From CAIUGU01 sp040080215 (lineage in GTDB: Bacteria > Pseudomonadota > Gammaproteobacteria > Steroidobacterales > Steroidobacteraceae), in NCBI GenBank assembly GCA_040080215.1, contig JBEBIT010000011.1:5374-69373 (forward strand): a DNA stretch of 64,000 bases, read 5' to 3'. Made by a program: the position numbers and the translations under genes. Below, in pieces: positions 1 to 8,100 of the stretch (position 1 is the first letter of the stretch; every line of letters begins with the position of its first letter). The notes below the pieces were generated by a model. The model searched no databases, was not told the DNA's origin, and saw only the letters and a program-made list of their open reading frames with translations.

Positions 1-121
1 GCGCGGTCTCCGTGCTGGAGAAGAACGCGGACAGCAACACCAGGACGATGACGGTGCCGAACAGGAAAGGGAGGGACAGGTCGCCCAAGGTGTCGGGTAG
101 TCCGGGAGCCTCGGAGTTCAG
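1..121 (-). CDS. CorB/YfjD-type membrane protein, N-terminus only (partial)
   Basis: The reverse strand reads LNSEAPGLPDTLGDLSLPFL followed by a hydrophobic helix and SAFFSSTETA, then runs off the left edge. A helix ending in SAFFSS-TE is characteristic of the start of the DUF21/CNNM domain of HlyC/CorC-family proteins (CorB, YfjD), which are implicated in Mg/Co transport. In enterobacteria yfjD lies beside ypjD, which agrees with this position. The likely start is a CTG that overlaps the ypjD stop codon (CTGA); a TTG eleven codons further in (about 88) is the alternative. Only about 40 residues are visible. Confidence 0.6.
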   Translation of the reverse strand, partial: MNSEAPGLPDTLGDLSLPFLFGTVIVLVLLSAFFSSTETA

Positions 122-912
122 CCCCAGTGGCGACCGAGGATGCCTTCGAGCACGAGCTTCGTCCCGAAATACGCGAGACCGAGCAGGACGAAGCCACCGA
201 GCGTCCAGCGCAGCGCGGTCCGTCCTCGCCAGCCGAGGTACCAGCGTCCTGCCAGCAGGACTGCAAAGACGATCCACGCGAGGCACGACAGCACTGCCTT
301 GTGCACGAGGTGCTGGGCGAGGAAGTTGTCGACGAACACGAAGCCGCTGAACAGCGCCAGTGACAGCAACGCGAACCCGGCGGCAATCGCCTGGAACATG
401 CCGGACTCAAGGGATTCGATCGAAGGTAGCGCAGCCAGGAGACCGAGCGGTTTGTGCCGTCGCAGGCGCCGGTCAAGCGCGGCCTGGGCCACGGCCAGCG
501 CGGCGCCGACCGTGAGCAAGGCGTAGGCCAACGTGGACAGGACGACATGCGCGGTGAGTTCCCAGCCACTGCGGGCGACCGTCAATTCCCGCACGGTGTC
601 GTCGGCGAGCGCGGCAATGATGCCGGCAATGGCGAGCAGGACGCCGCTGATGACCGAGAACCTCGGGCGGCGCATGGCGGCGATCACGGCGACGAGCGCG
701 ATAACCCACCAGATGAGCGACGCCGTTCCCCCGAGGGACAGGCGTGCGTCCGTCCCGGACAGGTCCTGCCACAGCTTGGCGCCGTGGAACGCGAGGGCCA
801 GCACGCCCATGCCCACACCGGCCACATGGGCGCCGGCAGGCGCTCGTCGCGCACCGGACAAGAGCCACAGTGCGGAGGCGAGATAGCAGGCGAGGACGAC
901 GATTGAGAGCAC
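118..912 (-). CDS. ypjD: CcsA/HemX-family inner-membrane protein YpjD
   Basis: A 264-residue protein with about eight hydrophobic segments, matching the cytochrome c assembly (CcsA/HemX-like) family in length and pattern. YpjD-type members lie next to ffh across gammaproteobacteria, as here, where it diverges from ffh. In some bacteria this family is linked to the corB/corC magnesium-transport genes, and the downstream gene here is a CorB-type protein overlapping by 4 bp. Its exact biochemical role is not settled; the name rests on membrane topology and gene order. The start ATG at 912 follows a GC-rich leader without a strong Shine-Dalgarno sequence. Confidence 0.8.
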   Translation of the reverse strand: MLSIVVLACYLASALWLLSGARRAPAGAHVAGVGMGVLALAFHGAKLWQDLSGTDARLSLGGTASLIWWVIALVAVIAAMRRPRFSVISGVLLAIAGIIAALADDTVRELTVARSGWELTAHVVLSTLAYALLTVGAALAVAQAALDRRLRRHKPLGLLAALPSIESLESGMFQAIAAGFALLSLALFSGFVFVDNFLAQHLVHKAVLSCLAWIVFAVLLAGRWYLGWRGRTALRWTLGGFVLLGLAYFGTKLVLEGILGRHWG

Positions 913-1015
913 GGGGACCCGGGGAAGGCTTCTGAACGCAGCAGATCATGTCACAGGGTTCCGGGCATTAGAAGGACGGGGCGGGAGAAGCAGGCGGCCG
1001 GTCCGCTGTTTCTCC

Positions 1016-1021
1016 TATAAT
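1016..1021 (+). promoter_or_regulatory. Probable -10 box of the ffh promoter
   Basis: A perfect TATAAT lies 45 bases before the ffh start codon, in an otherwise very GC-rich leader. No convincing TTGACA-like -35 element is seen 16-18 bases upstream, so the assignment rests on the -10 box alone. Confidence 0.45.
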
Positions 1022-1066
1022 CCCCGGCCTCTCGACCAGCCTCCTGCGGACTTCAACCGGTGCAAC

Positions 1067-2428
1067 ATGTTTGATCAATTGAGCGGTCGTCTCCGCGGCG
1101 TCCTCGACGCCCTCCAGGGCCGCGGGCGACTCACCGAGGAAAACATCGGCGACACGCTGCGCCAGGTACGCATGGCGTTGCTCGAGGCCGACGTCGCGTT
1201 GCCGGTGGTCAAGACCTTCATCGACGGCGTGCGCGCCCGGGTCGTGGGGCAGGAGATCGAGAAGAGCCTGACGCCGGGCCAGGCGCTCGTGCGGACCATC
1301 CACGAGGAGCTCGTCGCGCTGATGGGCGAAGGGTCGCGGCCGATCAACCTGCGCGCCCAGCCGCCGGTCGTCATCCTGCTGGCCGGTCTGCAAGGCGCCG
1401 GCAAGACGACCACCGCCGGCAAGCTGGCCAAATGGCTTAAAGAGAAAGAGCGCAAGAAGGTGCTGCTCGCGAGTACCGACGTCTATCGTCCGGCCGCCAT
1501 CCTGCAGCTCGAGCGCCTGGCCGGTCAGCTCGAAGTCGGCTTCTACCCTTCGGACCCGACCAAATCCCCCGTAGCGCTCGCGAACGAAGCGCTCGATGAA
1601 GCGCGGCGCTCGCTCTATGACGTCCTCATCGTCGACACCGCCGGCCGCCTGCATGTCGATGGCGAGATGATGCAGGAGGTCCGCGACATCAGTGCCGCAG
1701 TCAACCCGCTCGAAACATTGTTCGTCGTCGACAGCATGGCCGGCCAGGACGCCGTGAATGCCGCCCGGGCGTTCGGTGAGGCGCTGACGCTCACTGGCGT
1801 GATCCTGACCAAGGCGGACGGCGATGCCCGCGGCGGCGCGGCGCTCTCGGTCCGTCAGGTGACCGGCAAGCCGATCCTCTTCATTGGTACGGGCGAAAAG
1901 TCCGCCGCGCTGGAGGTCTTCCAGGCCGAGCGGGTGGCGGGCCGGATCCTGGGGATGGGCGACGTGCTGTCGCTGGTCGAGGATGTCACCCGGCAGGTCG
2001 ACCGTGAGCAGGCCGAGCGGCTGGCCGGCAAACTGAAGAAGGGCAAGGACTTTGACCTCAACGACCTCCACGACCAATTGGGTCAGGTCGAAAAGATGGG
2101 CGGGCTCGCCTCGCTGGTCGACAAGCTGCCGACCAAGCTCTTGGGCAAAGCGGGCAATATCCCTAAGCCCGACGACCGGGAAATCAAGCGCCAGCTGGCC
2201 ATCATCCGCTCCATGACCCCCCAGGAGCGGCGCCACCCCAAGGTGATCGACGGTTCCCGGCGGCGGCGCATTGCGATCGGGTCCGGACTGCAGGTGTCGG
2301 ACGTCAACCGGCTCCTCAAGAACTTCCTGCAGATGCAGAAGATGATGAAATCCATGACAAAGGGTGGCGGAATGGCGCGGATGATGCGGGCCATGGCCGG
2401 CAAGCTGCCCCCCGGTCTCGGCGGCTAG
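1067..2428 (+). CDS. ffh: Signal recognition particle GTPase Ffh
   Basis: A 453-residue SRP54 homologue. It has an N-terminal helical bundle, then the NG GTPase domain with the P-loop GLQGAGKTTT (about 107-116), DTAGR (about 190) and TKADG (about 248), then a methionine-rich M domain with FLQMQKMMKSM near the C-terminus that binds 4.5S RNA and signal sequences. It targets inner-membrane proteins to FtsY/SecYEG with the 4.5S RNA, whose gene is also in this window at about 44.15 kb. Length and order are standard. It is followed by rpsP-rimM-trmD-rplS, as in most gammaproteobacteria. Confidence 0.98.
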   Translation: MFDQLSGRLRGVLDALQGRGRLTEENIGDTLRQVRMALLEADVALPVVKTFIDGVRARVVGQEIEKSLTPGQALVRTIHEELVALMGEGSRPINLRAQPPVVILLAGLQGAGKTTTAGKLAKWLKEKERKKVLLASTDVYRPAAILQLERLAGQLEVGFYPSDPTKSPVALANEALDEARRSLYDVLIVDTAGRLHVDGEMMQEVRDISAAVNPLETLFVVDSMAGQDAVNAARAFGEALTLTGVILTKADGDARGGAALSVRQVTGKPILFIGTGEKSAALEVFQAERVAGRILGMGDVLSLVEDVTRQVDREQAERLAGKLKKGKDFDLNDLHDQLGQVEKMGGLASLVDKLPTKLLGKAGNIPKPDDREIKRQLAIIRSMTPQERRHPKVIDGSRRRRIAIGSGLQVSDVNRLLKNFLQMQKMMKSMTKGGGMARMMRAMAGKLPPGLGG

Positions 2429-2570
2429 TCAGGGGGTCCCGGACAGGGTTTGGCGGCGGGGCGGCGAGCTGACCTCACCCCTGGCTGGCCTATCGCATCC
2501 CAAGCATTTCATTTGTCCAAGAATTTCATTAGTATTCGCGCCTCATTTTTCTGGGGCAGAAGCAGCAATC

Positions 2571-2825
2571 ATGGTTACGATCCGCCTGACTCGTCGCGGC
2601 AGCAAGAAAGCGCCGTTCTATCACGTCGTTGTTACCGACAGCCGCAAGCGTCAGGGCGGCATGGCGCTGGAACAGATCGGCTTCTTCAACCCGAATCCGG
2701 CCGGCAAGGAGCGCAAGCTCGAGCTCGACGTCGCGCGCGTGGACTACTGGGTCAGCAAGGGTGCCAAGCCCTCTGATCGCGTTGCCCAGCTCGTGTCGGT
2801 CGCACGCAGCCAGAAGGCGGCTTGA
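2571..2825 (+). CDS. rpsP: 30S ribosomal protein bS16
   Basis: An 84-residue protein starting MVTIRLTRRGSKKAPFYH, the highly conserved bS16 start, followed by the DSRKRQGG and IGFFNP motifs. It is a small-subunit assembly protein that binds 16S rRNA. It is the first gene of the rpsP-rimM-trmD-rplS operon. A 140-base AT-richer leader separates it from ffh and probably holds the operon promoter, though no clear -35/-10 pair could be fixed. Confidence 0.97.
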   Translation: MVTIRLTRRGSKKAPFYHVVVTDSRKRQGGMALEQIGFFNPNPAGKERKLELDVARVDYWVSKGAKPSDRVAQLVSVARSQKAA

Positions 2826-2889
2826 ACCTGTCTGACGGCTTGCAGCGCGGCGTTTTGGCTAGCGCAGTCGTCAGCATCTGACCGGACCG

Positions 2890-3426
2890 ATGGAGACGCC
2901 CGCAGCGCCACCGGCCGAGGCCAAACCCAAAGACCGAATCGTCGTTCTGGGGCGGATTGCCGGGCTGTTCGGCGTGAAGGGTTGGGTCAAGATCCAGTCC
3001 TACACGGACCCACCGGAGAACCTGCTCGATTACCCGGTGTGGCAGTTGAACCAGCGCGGGCAGTGGACGCAAGTTCGCTGGGCTGAGGGTCGTCCGGCGA
3101 ACCGCATGGTGCTCGGGCGGCTCGAGAACGTGAATGATCGCGACCAGGCACAGGCCATGGTCGGTGCGGACATCGGGGTGTGGCGCAGCGAATTACCGCC
3201 GCCGGCTCCGGGGGAATATTACTGGGAGGACCTCACCGGCCTCGACGCCTACTCGCCTTCGGGGCAGTGGCTCGGCAAGGTGGATCACTTCCGGGAAACG
3301 GCGGTGCACCCGCTGATGGTGATTCGCGGCGAAGGCGAGCACCTCGTGCCGCTCGTGAAGGAGCGGCTGCTGGGGGTGGATCTCGCCGCCGGGCGGATGA
3401 CGGTGGATTGGGACCCGGACTGGTAG
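2890..3426 (+). CDS. rimM: Ribosome maturation factor RimM
   Basis: A 178-residue protein with the N-terminal RimM barrel (VVLGRIAGLFGVKGWVKI) and a C-terminal PRC-type barrel with EYYWEDLTGL and the characteristic PLVKERLLGVDL. It assists maturation of the 3' domain of the 30S subunit. It lies 64 bases after rpsP and 4 bases before trmD, the standard order. The N-terminus has a short Pro/Ala/Lys-rich extension before the barrel. Confidence 0.96.
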   Translation: METPAAPPAEAKPKDRIVVLGRIAGLFGVKGWVKIQSYTDPPENLLDYPVWQLNQRGQWTQVRWAEGRPANRMVLGRLENVNDRDQAQAMVGADIGVWRSELPPPAPGEYYWEDLTGLDAYSPSGQWLGKVDHFRETAVHPLMVIRGEGEHLVPLVKERLLGVDLAAGRMTVDWDPDW

Positions 3427-3430
3427 CGGC

Positions 3431-4189
3431 ATGCACATCGAAGTCGTGACGCTGTTTCCAGCCCTGGTGGCAACCGCGTCCCGCGTGGGAGTGACCGGGC
3501 GCGCCGTGGAGCGCGGGCAAGTAATGGTCGGTACGGTGAACCCGCGCGACTACGCGCAGGATGTGCACGGTACGGTCGACGACCGGCCCTACGGGGGCGG
3601 TCCCGGCATGGTGATGAAGATCGAGCCTTGTCGCACGGCGATCCGCGCGGCGAAGGCGAGGCTTCCCGAAGGAAGCCCGAGTATCTACCTGGCTGCGGAC
3701 GGTGTGCCGTTCACGCAGGCCAAGGCAGCCGAGTTGGCGACGCGCCCCGGCATGCTGCTCCTCGCGGGGCGGTACGAAGGGGTGGACGAGCGTCTTCTCG
3801 AGTTGGAGATCGAAGAGAGGATCTCGATCGGCGATTACGTGTTGTCTGGCGGTGAGCTGCCTGCACTCGTGCTGATCGACGCGGTGCTGCGGCTGTTGCC
3901 GGGCGTGCTGGGCGATGCCGAATCGGCCGCGCAGGACTCCTTCAGCGCCGGGTTGCTGGACTGGCCGCATTACACGCGGCCGGAAGGGTTTGAGGGCCAT
4001 GTGGTGCCTCCGGTGTTGCTGGGCGGCGATCACGCCGCCATCCGCCGCTGGCGGTTGAAGCAGGCGCTGGGACGCACCTGGATGCTCCGGCCCGAATTGA
4101 TTGAGAGCCGGGAATTGAGCGCTGAAGAGCGCCGGTTGCTGGATGAATACAAGGCGGACCTTGGGAGTACCCAGGGGTCGTCGCGATAG
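3431..4189 (+). CDS. trmD: tRNA (guanine-N1-)-methyltransferase
   Basis: A 252-residue SPOUT methyltransferase that makes m1G37 in tRNA. It starts MHIEVVTLFPALV and shows the DDRPYGGGPGMVM motif and the knot segment with LLAGRYEGVDER and ISIGDYVLSGGELPALVLIDA, which form the S-adenosylmethionine site. Its start lies 4 bases after the rimM stop. Length and motifs are typical; nothing is missing. Confidence 0.97.
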   Translation: MHIEVVTLFPALVATASRVGVTGRAVERGQVMVGTVNPRDYAQDVHGTVDDRPYGGGPGMVMKIEPCRTAIRAAKARLPEGSPSIYLAADGVPFTQAKAAELATRPGMLLLAGRYEGVDERLLELEIEERISIGDYVLSGGELPALVLIDAVLRLLPGVLGDAESAAQDSFSAGLLDWPHYTRPEGFEGHVVPPVLLGGDHAAIRRWRLKQALGRTWMLRPELIESRELSAEERRLLDEYKADLGSTQGSSR

Positions 4190-4231
4190 AGACAAGTTCT
4201 GGATTTGCTATTTGCACGGGATGGATGACAG

Positions 4232-4576
4232 ATGAACAAGATCATTGCCGCGATCGAAGCTGAATTCACGGGTCGCACCGTGCCCGAGTTTGCCCCTGGC
4301 GACACCGTCGTCGTGGAAGTGAAAGTGAAGGAAGGCGACCGCGAGCGCGTGCAGGCGTACGAGGGCATCGTCATCGCCCGTCGCAACCGCGGCATGAATT
4401 CCTCGTTCACCGTTCGCAAGGTGTCGCATGGCGAAGGCGTGGAGCGCGTGTTCCAGACCTACAGCCCGGCCCTCGGCAACATCACGGTCAAGCGCCGCGG
4501 CAACGTCCGTCGTGCCAAGCTGTACTTCCTGCGCGACTTGACCGGCAAGGCCGCACGCATTGAAGAAAAGGTCTGA
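4232..4576 (+). CDS. rplS: 50S ribosomal protein bL19
   Basis: A 114-residue protein with VPEFAPGDTVVVEVKVKEG and the basic C-terminus RRGNVRRAKLYFLRDLTGKAARI of bL19, which sits at the 30S-50S interface. It is the last gene of the rpsP operon and is closed by a strong hairpin at 4616-4645. Confidence 0.97.
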   Translation: MNKIIAAIEAEFTGRTVPEFAPGDTVVVEVKVKEGDRERVQAYEGIVIARRNRGMNSSFTVRKVSHGEGVERVFQTYSPALGNITVKRRGNVRRAKLYFLRDLTGKAARIEEKV

Positions 4577-4615
4577 TTCCGGCCAAATCCGGGCTTCGGG
4601 CTTCAGGTTTGCAGG

Positions 4616-4655
4616 CAGGGGTGATTGCGCAGGCAATCGCCCCTGTTTCGTTTGG
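4616..4655 (+). terminator. Rho-independent terminator after rplS
   Basis: CAGGGGTGATTGC and GCAATCGCCCCTG form a 13-bp stem (one G-U pair) with a 4-base loop, followed by TTTCGTTTGG. This ends the ribosomal-protein operon before sppA. Confidence 0.8.
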
Positions 4656-4752
4656 TTCACCGGTACCGTGAGGCTGCCCTCGCGGGTACACTGACCGCTG
4701 CTTCCGGGTGCGTGACGCATCCAGGTTCCCAACCGGTTCGAACGGGAGTTCC

Positions 4753-6594
4753 ATGAGTTTCGTGAAGGGCGTATTCCGCTTCCTGTGGCACCTGGTCGAT
4801 GGCGTACGCAAGGTGCTGCACCTGGTGCTGCTGCTCTTCATCTTTGGCCTCCTGTGGTTCGCCGTGTCGCCGTCGATCCCGATTGTCCCGAACAACTCTG
4901 CATTGCTCGTTGCACCGGAAGGCGCGCTGGTCGAGCAGCTGAGCGGTGACCCGATCGAGCGGGCTGTCTCCGAGGCCTACGGGCAGGGCCGGCCCGAGAC
5001 GCTGCTGCGCGACGTGCTCGAAGCCATCCGTGAAGCCAAGACCGACGACCGCATCAAGATACTGGTGCTCGACCTTACGCAGATGTCGGGTGGCGGCGTC
5101 GCGAAGCTCGAGGAGTTCGGCAAGGCCGTGAAGGACTTCCGCGAGAGCGGCAAGCCCGTGGTCGCTTTCGGCGAGTCGTACGACCAGTCGCAGTACTACG
5201 TCGCGTCGCACGCCGACGAAATCTACCTCGACCCCAAGGGCATGGTGCTGATCGACGGCTTCGCGTACTACCGCATGTTCATGAAGGACGCGATCGACAA
5301 GCTCGCCATAGATGTGAACATCTTCCGTGCCGGCCAGTTCAAGTCGTACACCGAGCAGTACAGCCGCAACGACATGTCAGCACAGGAACGGGAGGAAAGC
5401 CTTGCGTGGCTGGGCTCCCTTTGGGGCAGCTATCAGGCCGCGGTGACCGAAGCTCGCGGGATGCCCGCGACGGCGTTGCAGGAATACGCTGACCAGGCCG
5501 TGGATCGTCTGGTTGCCGCGAAGGGCGATACCGCGGCGATTGCCATGAGCAGTGGCCTCGTCACCGATCTCAAGACGCGCGCCCAGGTGGAAGAACGCAT
5601 CGCGCAGATCACCGGCGAGGACGAGAAGGACCACACCTACCGCGGCGTGCACCACGGCGACTACCTGAATTCCATTCGCTCCCAGCGGGCGCTCACGCCC
5701 GATGATCGCGAGCGTGTCGGCGTCGTGGTCGCTTCCGGCGAGATCCTGGACGGCCTCCAGCCTCCCGGCACGATCGGCGGCGACTCGACGGCAGAGCAGC
5801 TCCGCCAGGCCCGCTACGACGACCGCGTGAAGGCGGTGGTCTTGCGTATCGACAGCCCCGGCGGGAGCGTGTTTGCGTCGGAGGTGATCCGTCGCGAGAT
5901 CGACGCCATCAAGCTCGCCGGCAAGCCGGTGATCGCATCGATGAGCAGCACGGCGGCTTCAGGTGGCTATTACATTGCAATGGACGCCGACCAGATCTGG
6001 GCCAGCCCGGTGACGATCACGGGGTCGATCGGCGTGTTCTCGATCTTCCCGACCATCGATCGCACGCTGGGCAAGCTCGGCGTGACGACGGACGGCATCG
6101 GCACGACCGCGTTGTCGGATGCTTTCCGTCTCGACCGCAAGCTCGGGGACGGCGCAAAGAAGCTGCTGCAGGCGAGCGTCGACCATGAGTACGCAGGATT
6201 CGTCGAGAAGGTCGCGAACGGTCGCGGCAAGCCGGTGGACGAGATCGACAACGTGGCGCAGGGCCGCGTGTGGTCCGGCAAGGATGCGCTGCGCCTCGGG
6301 CTCGTCGATGAACTCGGGACGTTCAAGAACGCGCTCGATGCGGCTGCCAGACGGGCCGACCTCGATGACGACTATCACGTGGAATACATCGAGCCGCCGA
6401 TGTCATGGCGCCAATTGCTCGCACAGGAAATGCGCGTGCTCACCGGTCGGGCGATCAAGGCGATTGCGCCCGAGGATTCGCTGACGCGCAGCGTCCGTCG
6501 CGTGCTGTCCCCGTTCGAAGCCGAGCTGTCGCGCCTGTCGCGGGTGCTCGAGACGCGGGGGATCTACTCCTACTGCCTGTGCTCAATGGAATGA
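4753..6594 (+). CDS. sppA: Signal peptide peptidase SppA, long (67K) form
   Basis: A 613-residue S49 serine protease that degrades cleaved signal peptides in the inner membrane. One transmembrane anchor lies at about 20-38, followed by two tandem S49 domains. The Lys of the Ser-Lys dyad is in AGQFKSYTEQYSR (about 197). The nucleophilic Ser is in STAASGGYYIA (about 403). The long two-domain architecture matches the E. coli type. An upstream in-frame ATG at 4708 exists, but 4753 is preferred because GGGAG sits just before it and the following MSFVKGVFRFLW fits the family. The C-terminus overlaps hslR by 4 bp (ATGA). Confidence 0.93.
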   Translation: MSFVKGVFRFLWHLVDGVRKVLHLVLLLFIFGLLWFAVSPSIPIVPNNSALLVAPEGALVEQLSGDPIERAVSEAYGQGRPETLLRDVLEAIREAKTDDRIKILVLDLTQMSGGGVAKLEEFGKAVKDFRESGKPVVAFGESYDQSQYYVASHADEIYLDPKGMVLIDGFAYYRMFMKDAIDKLAIDVNIFRAGQFKSYTEQYSRNDMSAQEREESLAWLGSLWGSYQAAVTEARGMPATALQEYADQAVDRLVAAKGDTAAIAMSSGLVTDLKTRAQVEERIAQITGEDEKDHTYRGVHHGDYLNSIRSQRALTPDDRERVGVVVASGEILDGLQPPGTIGGDSTAEQLRQARYDDRVKAVVLRIDSPGGSVFASEVIRREIDAIKLAGKPVIASMSSTAASGGYYIAMDADQIWASPVTITGSIGVFSIFPTIDRTLGKLGVTTDGIGTTALSDAFRLDRKLGDGAKKLLQASVDHEYAGFVEKVANGRGKPVDEIDNVAQGRVWSGKDALRLGLVDELGTFKNALDAAARRADLDDDYHVEYIEPPMSWRQLLAQEMRVLTGRAIKAIAPEDSLTRSVRRVLSPFEAELSRLSRVLETRGIYSYCLCSME

Positions 6595-6998
6595 GCCGGC
6601 AGCGGCGGGAGTCGGACGAGGATGCGCCTCAGGGCGGCCTGCGCATCGACAAGTGGCTGTGGTTCACGCGGTTCTTCAAGAGCCGCTCGGACGCGACCGA
6701 TGCTGTTGCTGGTGGTCGCGTCCATGTCGATGGTGAGCGAGTAAAGCCCGCCCGGCTGGTGCACCCGGGTGAGCAGGTCACGATCACCCGGGACGAACTG
6801 CGTTTTGTCATCATCGTCGACAGTATTCCCATGCGCCGCGGTCCCGCCCCGGAAGCGCGGACGCACTACATCGAGACGCCCGAGAGCATTACCGCCCGTG
6901 AACGTCGCCAGGAGCAGGCCAAACTGGCACCGCCTGCGCCCGACGGGCGTCCCAGCAAGCACGACAGGCAGGCGCTCAGGTCCCTGCGCGGGCGCTGA
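6591..6998 (+). CDS. hslR: S4-domain RNA-binding protein, Hsp15 type
   Basis: A 135-residue protein with an S4 domain near its start (LRIDKWLWFTRFFKSRSDATDAVAGGRVHV, split here as one continuous domain at about 17-46), as in heat-shock protein 15. Hsp15 rescues stalled 50S subunits that carry nascent peptidyl-tRNA. The C-terminal tail is basic (SKHDRQALRSLRGR), as in the family. The start codon overlaps the sppA stop (ATGA), implying translational coupling. A longer in-frame reading into sppA is ignored. Confidence 0.88.
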   Translation: MSRQRRESDEDAPQGGLRIDKWLWFTRFFKSRSDATDAVAGGRVHVDGERVKPARLVHPGEQVTITRDELRFVIIVDSIPMRRGPAPEARTHYIETPESITARERRQEQAKLAPPAPDGRPSKHDRQALRSLRGR

Positions 6999-7129
6999 AG
7001 TACGCGCGACGGCGAGGGCGGTACTCGCCAGTTCAGCACCGTGCGCGACAACACCTTGTTGACGTGGATGGATATCCGGCTGATGCTGAGTCTCCCACTG
7101 CGCCTGCACCCACACGCGTCAATCAATCC

Positions 7130-7903
7130 ATGAATGACACCTCCGATTCTTCGTCACAGGTAGTCCACGCTCCGCATCCGCCTCTCACCGGCTATTACGC
7201 CAGCGAACAGGAACGACGGGGTTTCGTCGGCAAGCTGTTCGACCGAACGGCCTCGGACTACGACCGCATCGACAGGCTGCTGGCCCTGGGCACCGGCCCC
7301 TGGTACCGCAACCAGGCGTTGCAGAGAGCAGGGCTGAAACCGGGCATGCGCGTCGTCGACATCGGCGTCGGTACAGGACTGATGGCGCGCGAAGCCGTGG
7401 CACTGGTGGGCGATCCTGCCCTGGTGGTGGGTATCGATCCGAGTGCCGGCATGATGGCCTGCGCGCACTTGCCGGGTGTGCAGCTCATCGAGGGGCGGGC
7501 GGAAGCCATCCCGTTTCCCGATGCCAGCTTCGACTTCCTCAGCATGGGCTATGCCCTGCGCCACCTTAGCGACCTTGCCGCGGTCTTCAGTGAATTCCAT
7601 CGCGTCCTCAAACCCGGCGGGCGCCTGTGTCTGCTCGAGATCACCAAACCGGAACGCGCCTGGAGCCGGGCCCTGCTCAAGGCGTATATGCGTGGCGTGG
7701 TGCCGCTACTGGCCCGCGCGGCCGGCTGCAGCACCGAGTCAGCCAAACTGTGGCGCTACTACTGGGACACCATTGAAGCCTGCGTCCCGCCGAGCGGCGT
7801 GATCTCCACGCTGGAGAACTCGGGTTTCACGAACGTGAAACGACACATCGAATCCCGTGCGCTGTCTGCCCTGGCAGAGTTTCAGGCGGTCAAGGCGAGC
7901 TGA
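7130..7903 (+). CDS. UbiE/MenG-like class I SAM methyltransferase
   Basis: A 257-residue methyltransferase with motif I VVDIGVGTG (about 75-83), GIDPSAGMM and the post-motif FDFLSMGYALRHLSDL that resembles the ubiquinone/menaquinone UbiE group. The sequence FHRVLKPGGRLCLLEITKP is also typical. The substrate is unknown; it differs from true UbiE in the N-terminal region (FVGKLFDRTASDYDRIDRLL) and stands alone. The start MNDTSDSS at 7130 is preferred over an in-frame ATG 66 bases upstream, because the extra residues are low-complexity and the conserved region begins later. Confidence 0.7.
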   Translation: MNDTSDSSSQVVHAPHPPLTGYYASEQERRGFVGKLFDRTASDYDRIDRLLALGTGPWYRNQALQRAGLKPGMRVVDIGVGTGLMAREAVALVGDPALVVGIDPSAGMMACAHLPGVQLIEGRAEAIPFPDASFDFLSMGYALRHLSDLAAVFSEFHRVLKPGGRLCLLEITKPERAWSRALLKAYMRGVVPLLARAAGCSTESAKLWRYYWDTIEACVPPSGVISTLENSGFTNVKRHIESRALSALAEFQAVKAS

Positions 7904-8100
7904 GCAGCCCGTTGCCATCGGCGCAGCGGTGCGCCGCGGCAACGAAATCCCTTCCAAGACTCTGCTGGCTCATCCTCGGGATTTCCTGAATATCTGCATA
8001 CTCGCCGTCGATATTCGACGGGAGGTGACACGTTGCGCGGACTATCCTGACGGCCAATCCAGTTTGCCTGCAGTGCTGATTACCCAGGGAGGGGTCGTCG

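Noticed and set aside
968..2236. Long minus-strand frame (422 codons) opposite ffh
   Set aside because: It is the antisense shadow of a high-GC gene; no family motif, and ffh is certain on the plus strand.
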